Positions 47,703 through 59,631 of a DNA stretch of 64,000 nucleotides are shown one piece after another. The stretch's first letter is position 1; every line of letters begins with the position of its first letter. The notes under the pieces are model-generated. The model did not search any database, was not told the DNA's origin, and saw only the letters and a program-made list of their open reading frames with translations. Origin of the DNA: Abelmoschus esculentus (taxonomy: Eukaryota; Streptophyta; Magnoliopsida; Malvales; Malvaceae); assembly GCA_035048815.1 (NCBI GenBank), contig JAUCBN010000006.1, forward strand, positions 23,141,001 to 23,205,000, given 5' to 3'. The position numbers and the translations under genes were made by a program.

Positions 47703-50172
47703 ATGGCTGTGGATTTAGCTTCTTTCAAAAGGGTGAACCGTAAAGGATTTCCTTTCAGGATTATATATGTCTTTGCTCTGTTTTCCGTCTTCGATTTCGC
47801 GTTTTCCGACACTTCGGCTGTAGGTAATTGCATTCTTGATATTAAAAAGGAAACAAATTGTGACTCGGGAAACTGGGATGGTTTCATCGGCGGCGGTTGT
47901 TGCGGTAGCGTCTTTGAGGAATACCTTCATGCACTCGGGCGGCGAGCAAACCTTACGAAAACCATTTACTTGAATAGCACGCAACAAAACTATTGCTTGA
48001 CAGCAATGGAGAGCTTTGAGAAAGATGTATATAACTGTGGTATTCAGAAGTTAACGAGTGGAGCTGGGGGATGTTCGGATTATACCGTTGCTGATGTTAT
48101 CAATATGATGGGAGACAGATTCCGAAACTTACAAGAAGACTGTAAGGTGTTAGGTACCGGTCATGGATCGTATCAATCGTGCCATACATGTTTGAAAAGT
48201 TGGGAAACGATCAACGGATCATCGGAAAATAATCAAGAACCTGCCAATGATGCCGATGTGTGTAGATTTGCAGCATTGGTATCCATGATAAGCAATAGGG
48301 TTGACGATGAGAATTGGGTCCTTGCAGTATTTCAATGCCTTGGAGAAAGGGCTCATTCCTTAGGTAAGACAAGTTAGCTGCCATTGCCTTAACGATCCGT
48401 TTTTTCGATGTAATTCGCAATACAATCGATGATTATAACTATGCATATATGCTCACTTCATGGTTTAATTCATTTTTTTTAATGAAACTGCACTTTCCTT
48501 CTAACTTGCAGATCAACATGGAAGCTCAGCTAGCCACAGTGCCCATAAGAAAGGTAATCGCCACGACAATCATCGGTAATCTTGAGCTTCAAGTCTTGAT
48601 GTTTTAACATGATTATTGATTAAAAAAGTGTAAAATTCTGTTGATCATAATAGGTTTGTGGGTCTTAATTGGCGGGTTAGCGGGAGCTTTGGCACTAGTA
48701 GCCATTTCTGCATGGATCTGCTACAGAAAGAGGAAAGAACCAAATCTTCCTGCTAGGAAAAATGGTAAAATTTTTCACTTATTTATTCAACCAGGCTAAG
48801 AACAGATTACTAATCATCATCATCATCTTCTTCTTAATTTACAGATTCGGATGAATCGATCTCCAAGCATTCCTGTCAGAAGATTTCTGTCAAAGAAGTT
48901 TATGCAGCAACAAACAATTTCAATGCATCAAACTTCATTGGCCAAGGCATAGCTGGTTAGACCCTAACTATTTAGTGTTTAGGAATTTATTCATTCTAGC
49001 TCAACAAGCATGAAATAGGACTGTTTAGGAATCATTTAAGGTCCTTACTAGGAGATCTCCGATCCTCATTTCATTCCGTTACGTCCAGGAAAAGTATACA
49101 AGGGTCTGCTCTCGAATGGTCAGTGCGTCGCAGTTAAGCATATTATCAACGATAGACAGATGGAAACTTTTGTCCGGGAAGTCAGAAGTTTATCTCATAT
49201 CAAGCATCCGAACCTCGTAGCTCTGATAGGCTATTGTGAGAATGAAGATGAATGCTTCCTAGTCTATGAACTTTGCCATCATGGGAACTTATCAGAGTGG
49301 CTATATGGTATGTGGAATTAATGTCATTCGAGTTTTTGTTACATATATAGAGAACCATTCACACAAATATATTGAGCAGGAAAGGATAAAGTTCTTTCAT
49401 GGATTCAAAGACTCAAGATTGCAATAGACAGTGCCAGGGGACTCTGGTTTCTCCACACATATCCAGAAGGCTGCATTGTTCATCGTGATATCAAGGTACA
49501 TTCGAGAACAATCGAACCAATTAAATTATTACCTTTCATCTTTTGATCGTTAGTATTGTCTAATTATGGTATATTGTGGTGTTTTCTGTTTTGTCAGCCA
49601 ACAAACATCCTAATTAATGATAAATTCCAAGCAAAACTATCAGATTTTGGATTGTCTAAAGTCATGGATATAGGTCAATCACATGTGAGCTCAGAAGTGA
49701 GAGGAACGTTTGGTTATGTCGACCCTGAGTACCGTAGAAACTGCCATGTGAACGCCTCCGGTGATGTTTATAGTTTCGGTATGGTACTTCTACAACTTTT
49801 GTCAGGGCAGAGAGTGCTTAATCTGAATCTTAACACACCACTGCCTCTAAGTAAAATGGTAACAACAATCTCCATTAAGTTTATAATAGATTTCCATCCT
49901 TCCTGTTACTAAGATCCCAAATTGATTTTTCAACCACTTCTCAGGCAAGAAAAGTCACTAAAGATGGGGACATAAGCAAATTTGCAGATCCGAAACTCAA
50001 CGGGGAATACTCCTTAGAAGCTTTCGACATCGTACTCAAGCTAGCGTTGTCATGCATAGGGATAAAACAGGAGAGGCCATCCATGGAGCAAGCGGTAGTA
50101 AGACTACATAAAGCACTTAATGTCTCAAGACAAGCAAAGCCAGATGCATCCCGCGGGACAATCGTATACTAA
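47703..50172 (+). CDS. SPARK-domain receptor-like protein kinase
   Basis: Eight exons: 47703-48363, 48512-48553, 48654-48764, 48845-48955, 49089-49307, 49380-49495, 49598-49858 and 49945-50172, giving 582 residues with matching phases. An N-terminal hydrophobic segment (IIYVFALFSVFDFAFS) serves as signal peptide. The Cys-rich extracellular domain (about 42-220) has the SPARK pattern: GNCILDIKKETNCDSGNWD, GGGCCGSVFEEYLHALG, NYCLTAMESF, GCSDYTVADV, SCHTCLKSWE. One membrane segment follows (LWVLIGGLAGALALVAISAW, about 236-257). The kinase is complete: glycine loop GQGIAGKV, Lys in VAVKHI, HRDIKPTN (Asp418), DFG (436-438), GTFGYVDPEY. An active plasma-membrane Ser/Thr kinase is predicted. SPARK receptors are known mainly from symbiosis and wall signalling; this one's ligand is unknown. 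The gene starts at the first ATG of its frame. Confidence 0.92.
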
Positions 50173-50424
50173 AGTTTTGAAGAGGAAACACAAGAGACAT
50201 AAGTGTTCATGTTTGTAGAGATGTTTATACATGATATTGTGTTTTTACATCGTTATATCTGTATTCAGCTTCATTAAAAAAAGGCAGAAGCTGTGTGGAT
50301 CAGCTCTTCGAAAAAACAAGCTAATAAAGTGTAGACAACTTGCGAGTATTTACTTGGAAAGATTGCAGGCATGGACGAATAAAAACCTGATAAACAGATA
50401 CTTGAAAAAGATTGGATCCTGAAC

Positions 50425-50712
50425 TACCACAGTCCACATGTTAACAAATCGTTCCTGTGGACGAACTGGAGACACTGAAACTGAGGGGCTGTTGTTTTCA
50501 TAGAACTGGTGCAGAATCTTGATGATTGCACTGGCATTTTTGCTAACTCGAGATGTTCCTTCACTAAATCGGGAATACAAGGATCTCATAAGAGAAGGGA
50601 TCTTCACTAATCGAGCTACAACATCTAGACCGCCATTGACACACAGAGCCAACATGGAAACGCAGTACTCCTCTCGTCTGTCTTGGAAGTGGAGGTATCC
50701 AGAATCTGTACT
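50425..50712 (-). pseudogene. U-box/ARM-repeat E3 ligase fragment
   Basis: A - strand frame reads EEYCVSMLALCVNGGLDVVA, RLVKIPSLMRSLYS, GTSRVSKNASAIIKILHQFY and SPVRPQERFVNMW. These match the C-terminal end of plant U-box proteins with ARM repeats (PUB type). The rest of the gene is absent: no U-box and no other ARM repeats are near. It is a short truncated copy about 110 bp from the tRNA-Arg gene. Confidence 0.6.
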
Positions 50713-50819
50713 AACAAGTGCAAGCCTCCGCGACGTACGATGTACTAACGGGCATGTAGTGCGACATAAGATGACGTTTGATCATTTATAAAATATCAAT
50801 AATCTCAATCATCCAACGA

Positions 50820-50892
50820 GCACCCATGGCCTAATGGATAAGGCGCTTGACTTCTAATCAAGCGATTGTGGGTTCGAGTTCCACTGGGTGTG
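50820..50892 (+). tRNA. tRNA-Arg (anticodon TCT)
   Basis: A 73-base cloverleaf: acceptor GCACCCA with TGGGTGT, D arm GGCCTAATGGATAAGGC, anticodon arm CTTGA-CTTCTAA-TCAAG (anticodon TCT), T arm GTGGGTTCGAGTTCCAC. A CAA motif lies just upstream, as is usual for plant tRNA genes, and a T run follows at about 50911-50918. Confidence 0.93.
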
Positions 50893-52523
50893 TGTTAGGA
50901 TTTTATGATTATATTTTTTTTCCTCAAAACAAAAAAGAAGGGACTAAAAATGAAGAGGTCAGAACCAATCATTATGAACCCATGGTTGAAGGACCCTACT
51001 ATTTTGCCGACCAAAAAAATAGGCAATGAGTGGAGCCTAGTTGTTTGGTGGTGGGGACTTTGAGCAGTCGCCGTCCTCGTGGGAACTTACTAGTTATTGG
51101 TTAAAAGATGCGGACTGCACAGGCACACCCTCATCGACAACAGTAGCACACTTGCATGGCAGATGCTGCTTTCTTGATTGCTATGGCCTTGTCTATTTGA
51201 TCATTTCACCTGACTCTAATTTTCTTGGAACCTCATCATTCTGAAGATGAACTCAAAAGTACGAAACCCAAAGCCAATATCCCTCTAGATCTAGACTGCC
51301 ACCATGTTAACTCGTCCATCAGTGGCCTCTGGTTTTCTTTTTGGAATTTGACCGAATCTTTTTATCCCTTTCACATACTGTGCAAATGAAAATTATGAAT
51401 ATAAATGAAACGAGATCGAGTTTGATTTGTTTAAAGATTAGTCAATAATCAATTCAAGTTTTTAACGAGATCTTAGTGAACAGAGCCAAGCTCGATTGTT
51501 CAACACTATTCAAGCATAACTCGAGTCGAATGAATTCAAGCTCAATTCAAAGTTTTAACGAACCGAGTTAAACTCAACATTACTCGCATTTGATTCGACT
51601 ATTTTATATTCGTAAATGAAATGCAAATGTTGTTACGCATTTAAATTAAAAATTTGTAATTGTTCCTAATAAAAATATATTTGTTGGTTAAAATCATTAT
51701 AAAAGATTAAATATATACATTAAGGGAATGTATATTGTTTATCTATTGAAAAATTATTATTATTAACTCAAATGATCATTTAATTATGAGAGCAAATGCA
51801 AAATTATTTTAAGTCAATTTTTAGTGATATTAAAACAATTTATTATTTTTTTAAGTTGGGAACCATTTTATAAATAATGATAGTTGAAAGATTAAAAAAT
51901 CAAAATATAGTTTTGAAACCATTTATATAGGTTTTCTTATTTATAATTAAATTTAAACAAAAAAATAATTTTAAATAAAATTTATAAACTCGATTAAATC
52001 AAATTATTTATTCTAATTCGATCAAATATTCGCACCTAAATAATTGTGTGAGTATATCATTAATGATGATTACGTCATAATTAACAATCATGATAGGAGA
52101 TTATGTGGGGTTCATGGGGATTTTATATAAAGATAATGCATTCTTTAACTCCTAAGCATGAGTGTTAGAATCGGTATAATTAATCCGAGATGGATAATTT
52201 ATTAAGTTGATTTGGTAAGATAAAAAAAGCATAGACTGTCAAAATAATTTAGAAATTAAATTAAAAATATTTCAATCAATTGAACTGATTATTTAAATTT
52301 TTATATACTCTTATATATATAACAAGAATTTATTCTTAATTTATTGTTATTTAAATGGTTATTTTAAATCATAATTAGTGTATGTGAAAATTTTATCGGT
52401 TAAAACTAATTTTGTTGGATTATTAACTAAACCGACGGTTTTAACAGCCTAATCCACACTCACACATAATGGACGCGTCGTTTGCAAGCCATAACCCAGT
52501 TAGGCATCTGGCAGCTCATCTGT
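50893..52523. other. Intergenic DNA with decayed repeat
   Basis: About 51390-52040 holds a decayed repeat with AACGAACCGAGTTAAACTC- and ATTCAAGCTCAATTC-like phrases (the CGAGCTCGA type common in plants). The short open frames at 50847-51244 are off the tRNA flank and not supported. No gene was seen. Confidence 0.4.
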
Positions 52524-52530
52524 TATAAAG
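52524..52530 (+). promoter_or_regulatory. TATA box of the spermidine synthase gene
   Basis: TATAAAG lies 114 bp before the ATG at 52638, a normal spacing for a leader of about 80 bases. Confidence 0.55.
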
Positions 52531-52637
52531 CAAGACGGTGACCAAGATTGTGTGGCATTGTTTTCGCTTTCAGTAATCAATCAGTTGCAGCCAAGTAGCC
52601 AACCCAAAGATATTCTTGTTTTAGGATAGGTATCTCA

Positions 52638-55064
52638 ATGGCAGAAGAAGAAAACGTGGTCTCCTCTGCTGCCATGGAAACGGAAGGAGGTACTGACGGG
52701 ATTTCCTCTGTTATCCCTGGATGGTTCTCCGAGATTAGCCCAATGTGGCCTGGTTCGTTTTCTTACTCTCCAAATCCCCATTTCTTTGATTCCGTAAAGG
52801 GCTTTTCTTGACTCTGTATTCTTTCATTTTGGTTCTTGTATACTCTCTGGTTTTCGATGTCTGTTTTGATCTTTGTTTCTGGTTCTTGATCTATTACTAC
52901 CCATCTTGGGTTTATGGGTTCTTTCTCTTGTAGTTGTTGTGGAAATTATGAAGTATGGGTCTTTTTAGTGAGCACGGGGGTTATTGAGTTTTTTCATGGG
53001 GTCTGATTCTGTTTCATATAAGTTTACTAACTTTTTATTTATTATTTTAGAAGAAAGTATCTTTAATGGCTATTTCTTGTACAAAATATGCAGGAGAGGC
53101 ACATTCCTTGAAGGTTGAGAAGATCTTATTTCAGGGGAAGTCTGATTACCAGAAAGTTATGGTCTTTCAGGTATTTCTTGGACTTAGGAGAATATGAATT
53201 TTGTTCCTTTCCTTTTCCTCCTATTTAGCTTTTCCTTAGAATTTTTATGTTTTAAACATGGTATTTTCCACAGTCATCAACATATGGCAAGGTTCTGGTT
53301 TTGGATGGTGTGATTCAGCTCACAGAGAGAGATGAATGTGCATATCAAGAAATGATCACTCACCTTCCACTTTGCTCCATTCCAAATCCTAAGAAGGTAT
53401 TTCAGCTACTATGTTACCATAATGTTGTGTGCAACTAACAACCTTAGATTATCAAAGTCGGTATGTATCTGGTTTGAATTTAGTGAGTTGTTTTATATAC
53501 TATTTGCATGTCCCAGTAAACATTTGAAGTGAATTCCTTGCCATAAGTATAATGTAGGTGCTGTATAGTATTAATGAGATCCATTGGAAATGTGTAACAT
53601 ATATTGTTTTAACTCAGATTTTTGGACTACTGTTAATTTTATTGCATCTCAGTGAATTTTATGTTTTCCCATTTGCTTTTTTCATTGATGGAATCATGGA
53701 ACTGTCCTCGCCTGAAGGAACTATTTTCCTGCAACGAACTATGTTCATATGTTTTTGTTAGAAGTTGGACATGCTTTACATATAATCTGTGTTTTTATTT
53801 AATTTGGCTTCTCTTGGGAGCTTTCTTTCCAGTATTGTACCTAAGGTCACATTATTTGACAGGCACCTGTTCTCTTATTTAATTCCCACTGAGCTGTTTC
53901 TTTCACCAGGTTTTGGTTATAGGCGGCGGTGATGGTGGAGTTCTCCGGGAAGTTTCTCGTCATTCTTCTGTTGAGCAGATTGACATCTGTGAAATTGACA
54001 AAATGGTCGTTGATGTTAGTAATCTCTTCCTTGCCTTGTGATTCCCAATTAGTTGTAATGGACTTTAGTAGACCAACTAGCTAGGAACTTCCAACCGAAA
54101 CCTGTTCTGATAAGCAATTTTGTTTGTGCTAGGTTTCTAAACAATTTTTCCCTGATGTTGCTGTGGGTTATGATGACCCCCGTGTGAAACTTCATATTGG
54201 TGATGGTACGGTGTGCTTGGTTTTTAGTTTGTGCTAGATTTCTATTACATGATATCGGTCATGTATGCCTTTTTGTATTTCAGGAGTAGCATTTTTGAAG
54301 GCTGTTCCAGAAGGTACTTACGATGCAATTATAGTGGATTCTTCTGACCCTATAGGTAATGTGTTTTGGTGGAAAATTTGTTCTGAATGATTTCTTTAAT
54401 ATTGAGAAGTAGATCGTTTGGCATCTCAGGTCCTGCACAAGAGCTCTTTGAGAAGCCCTTTTTTGAATCCGTGTCAAAGGCTCTTCGTCCAGGTGGAGTA
54501 GTCTGTACACAGGCAGAAAGTATTTGGCTTCATATGCACATAATTGAGGATATTGTAGCAAATTGCCGCCAAATCTTCAAAGGCTCTGTTAACTATGCAT
54601 GGACTACTGTTCCGACATACCCAAGGTACTAGTGACCTTTCCTTCATCTTGTGATGAACTGCTCTTTGTTTTTTTATCATTCCACACCCATTTTTTTCTC
54701 GTAAACAGGGTGGTTCATCTTATATGCTACTGCATCATCATGCGATGACTTGCCAAAAGCTGCTGATCATTGATCTCTTTGTTTTGTTACAGTGGTGTGA
54801 TTGGTTTCATGCTTTGCTCGACTGAGGGTCCTCCTGTCGACTTCAAGCATCCGGTGAATCCTATAGACAGAGATGATCCCTGCTGCAAATCAAATCGACC
54901 ACTAAAGTTTTACAACTCCGAGGTTCAACTCTGCTCCACACTCAATCCTTTATAAACGTGTGCAAATAATTTTTTATTCACCCTTTTGTTTCTGATTGCA
55001 GATTCATTCGGCTGCTTTTTGTTTACCATCCTTTGCTAAGAAGGTGATTGAATCAAAACCTTAG
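52638..55064 (+). CDS. SPDS: Spermidine synthase
   Basis: Transfers an aminopropyl group from decarboxylated S-adenosylmethionine to putrescine, making spermidine, in the cytosol or nucleus. Nine exons: 52638-52752, 53094-53170, 53274-53396, 53910-54014, 54133-54205, 54284-54355, 54430-54625, 54793-54922 and 55002-55064, giving 317 residues with matching phases. Family landmarks are [18 protein letters not shown], the [17 protein letters not shown] cofactor loop (Asp113), [13 protein letters not shown], and the active-site VDSSDP (Asp183/Asp186), then [11 protein letters not shown] and the C-terminal [14 protein letters not shown]. Length fits plant spermidine synthases. Spermine synthase and thermospermine synthase are less likely, since the sequence follows the SPDS pattern throughout. 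Start is the first ATG after the TATA box. Confidence 0.95.
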
Positions 55065-55540
55065 GGGGTGAAAATTTTGAAGTTTAGGTACAGCACTTTG
55101 TCATGTCTGTGAGTCTTACAAAGTCCACAATGGATTTATATGAGAGACATAAATGGCTGTTTCTTTGAACCATTTACCAGATTCACATCTTTGTGTACCA
55201 TGGATATTCGAGATCATTCTTGTGTTTAATTTTGTCTCTCTGTGTTCCTGAAGCACCCTCTAAACATGATAAAGTTCTCCCAATGGTTTTGATGAAATTT
55301 GATTCAACGCATCTATCCTAGTTGACAATTGATTCAAAACATAAAAAAATATATTGAAATTAAATATAGAGGATGTGTAAAAATGTTAAACTAAGATTTA
55401 TAAAAAAAGACATAAACATCTATAAATGTGTACAACTGTACATATCACAAAAACGTGTAAACATCGAAGTCTTGCGGAAATAACTTGAAGAACTAAAATG
55501 TATATATTATGACTGGAAGTTCGAAATTTATATAAAAAAT
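55065..55540. other. 3' region of spermidine synthase and intergenic DNA
   Basis: 3' UTR to about 55260, then AT-rich DNA up to the tRNA gene. Nothing else was seen. Confidence 0.5.
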
Positions 55541-55580
55541 GTTGAGATGGCCGAGTTGGTCTAAGGCGCCAGATTAAGGT

Positions 55581-55613
<33 letters not shown>

Positions 55614-55621
55614 TCTCAACA
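55541..55621 (+). tRNA. tRNA-Leu (anticodon AAG)
   Basis: An 81-base class II tRNA: acceptor GTTGAGA with TCTCAAC and discriminator A, D arm GGCCGAGTTGGTCTAAGGC, anticodon loop TTAAGGT (anticodon AAG) on stem CCAGA/TCTGG, long variable arm GTCCGAAAGGGC, T arm GTGGGTTCAAATCCCAC. A T-rich stretch follows. Confidence 0.95.
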
Positions 55622-58600
55622 GTTTAATGTTTTCATTTTTCAAATATTAGGCCCAATATCTGTCGGTTCAAAATACCCATTTTCCCCTCATACTTAATTA
55701 TTTAAATTTATAGATATTTAAAAATAAATATCCCAATTAAATAAATTGAGCACAAATTAATAAATAAATACTTAAAAATCAAATACGTAATAATGAATAC
55801 TTATACCGTCCATGATATAAATTCATCGATACTCAAGTAAATAAATAAATAATAAAAATTGATACGTGTAGGATATGTTTAGGAACATTCTTAGCAGAAA
55901 TGGGGCCCGTCCAGTGGGTTTTAGATAGGAACGAAATGGGTCTCGCCGATCTTCCCATCCATGGAATGCGGCAACCAGATAATATTGGGCCCCGTGCATG
56001 TTTAGGGGTAGGACGACCCCACAGGATAACGCATTTCTCTTTTCGTGCTAACCACGTGTCAAGTGGGCCCGTGCAAAAACCGTTTGCGGGAAACAGTGTC
56101 GGGGGTGTGACACGTGTTCCCAGGTGTGTATGATGGGAATCAATGAGGAATTTAAATATTTTCTTTTTCCTTGAAAGTAGAAAATAGAGTTGTTATAGGA
56201 ACTAAATTGTGACATAAGATATTTATAGATTAAATAATTTTTAAATGTTTTAAAAATATTTTAAGAATTTTAAACTAAAATTAAAAAAAAACAAATGATA
56301 ATAATTTAAAATAGTCATTTTATTTTCATCTTATATAAGTTAAAGTTTCGATATAAAAATATAATATTTTACTATTTAATCAAAATTTATTAAATATAAC
56401 GCAATATCAACTCAAAATAATTAAACTTTAAAAATATATAAAGTTAATCAAATAAAAAATAATGATTTAGTCTTTTTTAAAATAGATCTTAATAAATAGC
56501 TTAAGTCTTTTTTTTAAATAAAGTTTTGTATCCACGAATGATAAGTGTGTCATAACTAAATTATTTTTTTCGTCAAATCGCCATTGCGTAATTCAAATTA
56601 AACAAATATAATACACGTGGTACGTATTTTATATTTATATTAACAATTAATTTGAAAAGTAAAGAAAAGTATCGGAACAATGTTTTTATATGACGTAATA
56701 TTTAACGTGTGTAATCTAATATTTAGTTGATTTGACAAATCCTAAATATATCTTAACAATAAATACAAAACTATCCAATTGATCAAAAAAATATATAGAA
56801 ATTACATTTTTTACTTTTTTATTTTAAGTTTTTTTTTTGTATTTTTCAAAAAAAATATTATTTTTAGTACATCTCATTTTTTATTTTGTTATTGTCTTCT
56901 CCATTTAATATTTATTTAGTTATTATATTTTATTTATACTTTGGATCCAAACCCTCCCGTTACCCGTATTATAATTATTTGCTATCATTTCAAAAAATTG
57001 TTCGAAAATTATGATTAAATCATTTTATCAATGAATAAATTATGATTAAAAATTTATCATCTTAACATATGTATAACCTAACTTGCCGTTGGCGTTGTGT
57101 ACCACTTTTATTATAGGGAAGAAAGGTTGGTATACCCAACAAAACTTTGATGGATAAAAAAGGTAAAACTTATCTTAAATACAAAAAATAGCTATTATTT
57201 TTTTCATCTAATTTTCTGAATTTTTTTTGTTAAATATAACATATAAATATTAACAACTTATGTTATATTTTTTCTACCTCTTACGAACAATATTGTTTAA
57301 ACTAAAGTTAACTTTATATCTTTGAAACCACTCTTCGAATTTACATATAGAGAAGAGAATCCCTCCGCAAATCTCTTGGGACCCATCGGATCGGATTATA
57401 CCTAAACTTCACTCGAAAGAAAAGATCAAAATTATATCCCCACGTGTCTTCATAAACAAGTGTATATTGAATTTGATTAATTATTTATAAAAATATTTTT
57501 AAAAATTGGGTTTAAATTAAAATTAATAAATTATTCAGATTAAAAAAATAAAATATTAGTCTTGGATATTGTAACTCAAAGGGCAAAACTCAAGAGGCAG
57601 GAAGATGGGGTTATGGCCTAGGGGTCACGTCTTAAAGAAGCCAACGCCTGAAATACGAGAGACGGAGAATTTTAAAATTTGAATAAGTGGATAAGGTAAA
57701 GCTTATCCAAAGTTGCCAACTCAATATGACTCTATCGGCGTGCTGGCTGGGATCAGAGGTCTCCACCCAGCTCAGAAGCTCAACTTTTTTTTTTTCCATT
57801 TTATTAAGGTTTTGAAAAAGTAAATAAAAACAATTAAAAACTACTAATTTTGAAGCCAACCAAAGACAGGACTGAACTGGCTGGCTGGCTGGCATTTGAG
57901 GAGTCACAGCTCATATTTGGACCGTTAATATTATTTTATTTAAATTATATCCTTAATTTTATTTATTTTATATTTTTTTTCTTTTAAATTTCGATTATCT
58001 AACTCAATCTCTGTATATATGTGCTATTGATGTGATATATTTGTCTTATACCTCAATGTATAGTAAATATCAAAATTTCAAGCTTCCCATGATTGTATAT
58101 AATACATATTTAACAAAGATATCTAACCCTATCGTGGACAAATCGTAATTAGACAATGATCATAGGATAAGGCTATATTACCTAATCAATACAATAAGTA
58201 GGACTTTGTGGGATAATTTGGAGTGTTTTCGGTTATAAAGTATATAATTGTTTTTTTAAATGATTCGGGTTTGAGCAGTATAATCTGTATGATGTGTGAT
58301 TTTATAATATTAAAATTAAAAAATAAATATTATTGTATAATTATGTTAAAATATTAAAAGAATAAAGTTTTAGATGCTTAGGCTTAATCTCTATCTTTGA
58401 TTTGGTGATTACTTTAAATAAGTATACAAAACAATAAAAAAAAGGTGTATGATAGATTAGTTTTCTTTATTAAGTGCCCAGATGTATTGTTGTTTTCGTT
58501 AACCAATCCATTAAATCACATAACTCGATGTTATTTGTTATTTTTAAATTAGAATGTTTATATTTATAAAAATCAATTATAATTTACATAGCATTCACCG

Positions 58601-59631
58601 GTCCATTTTACCTTTTATCATGAACATATTCCCCTACTCATTCGTTAGGGAAAAAACTAAAATTTATATAAGTTTATTAACTTTGGAGTTAGAATTTATT
58701 TTATTTTTAAAATTAATTTATTTTTATTAAAAAGTGATTTATTTATTATAATATTAATCTCGAAAATGAACTTCGAGAGAAAAATATAAAAAATATAATA
58801 AAAAATAATCTTTACCGTAAACAATTTTTTAAAAAAATGTTTAGTGAATATAAAATAATATTTATTACTAAATATTTATTTATCTAATATATTATATATA
58901 TTACTCTATACAATTAAATTTACCAAACATATAATGATATAAAATATGGAATGAGATATTTATAGTAACTTCAAGAGGTAGATTATTGATCTCTACCCAC
59001 TCGCTATCTCCTTTTGCTAAAACATATTCTTTTCTTCGCCTTCATGCCTATTCTGTTCGGATTGATCTTTCTTAAAATGAACTTTTCGAATCATTCTAAT
59101 TACATCTTAAAATAAATTAATAAAATAAATATATCAGTCGTATAACTTTTTGAGTCTTAATTTTAAGAAATCATTTAAATGTTAGAATTAGAAAAGTTTT
59201 TTATACAGCTTATTAATTTTATTATTATCGTTTTATTTAAAAAGGATAAAAAAATATATAAAAGTAATAATATTGCAGATTTTAAAATTTAAAATTTTTA
59301 ATTTAAATATAAAAACTGTATATTTTTATTATACATATGAACATAATATATAATTTTTTAATAAAAAATATAACCCGCAGATCGATATAATTTTATTCGA
59401 TTCTCAAATATATTACTATTAGATTCTAACTACAATTGGACCCATTGAGTACAAATTAATAATATAATGGTTTAATTGCTTCGAAAGAAAGTATTGCTCC
59501 AAAATTGTGACTTTACCTATAGTATGGTGGCTATCTAGGTAGTTTAGCCTAATTAAAAAAATAAAGGAGAAAACCATGGTTAGAAAACTAACCCAGGTAA
59601 AGACGGCGACTTTCGACATTATCCTAATCCC
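55622..59631. other. Long AT-rich intergenic DNA with one GC-rich island
   Basis: No gene is recognisable in these 4 kb. The - strand frame at 57632-57907 lies in a more balanced stretch (about 57590-57910) but resembles nothing known. The GC-rich island at about 55890-56135 is listed separately. The last few hundred bases are presumably the promoter of the trehalose-phosphate synthase gene. Confidence 0.4.
55890..56135. promoter_or_regulatory. Orphan promoter-like GC-rich island
   Basis: In otherwise AT-rich DNA this stretch holds two G-box cores CACGTG (56053-56058 in ACCACGTGTC, 56111-56116 in GACACGTGTT) and two TGGGCC elements (55985-55990, 56064-56069). G-boxes of this form are ABRE-like. 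The nearest recognised gene downstream starts its leader more than 3 kb away. Whether it acts as a promoter is unknown. Confidence 0.3.

Noticed and set aside
55900..56133. 77-codon + strand frame in the GC-rich island
   Set aside because: Long only because the island is GC-rich; no domain, no splice partner.
57632..57907. 91-codon - strand frame
   Set aside because: It crosses a poly-T run and simple CTGG repeats and shows no domain.
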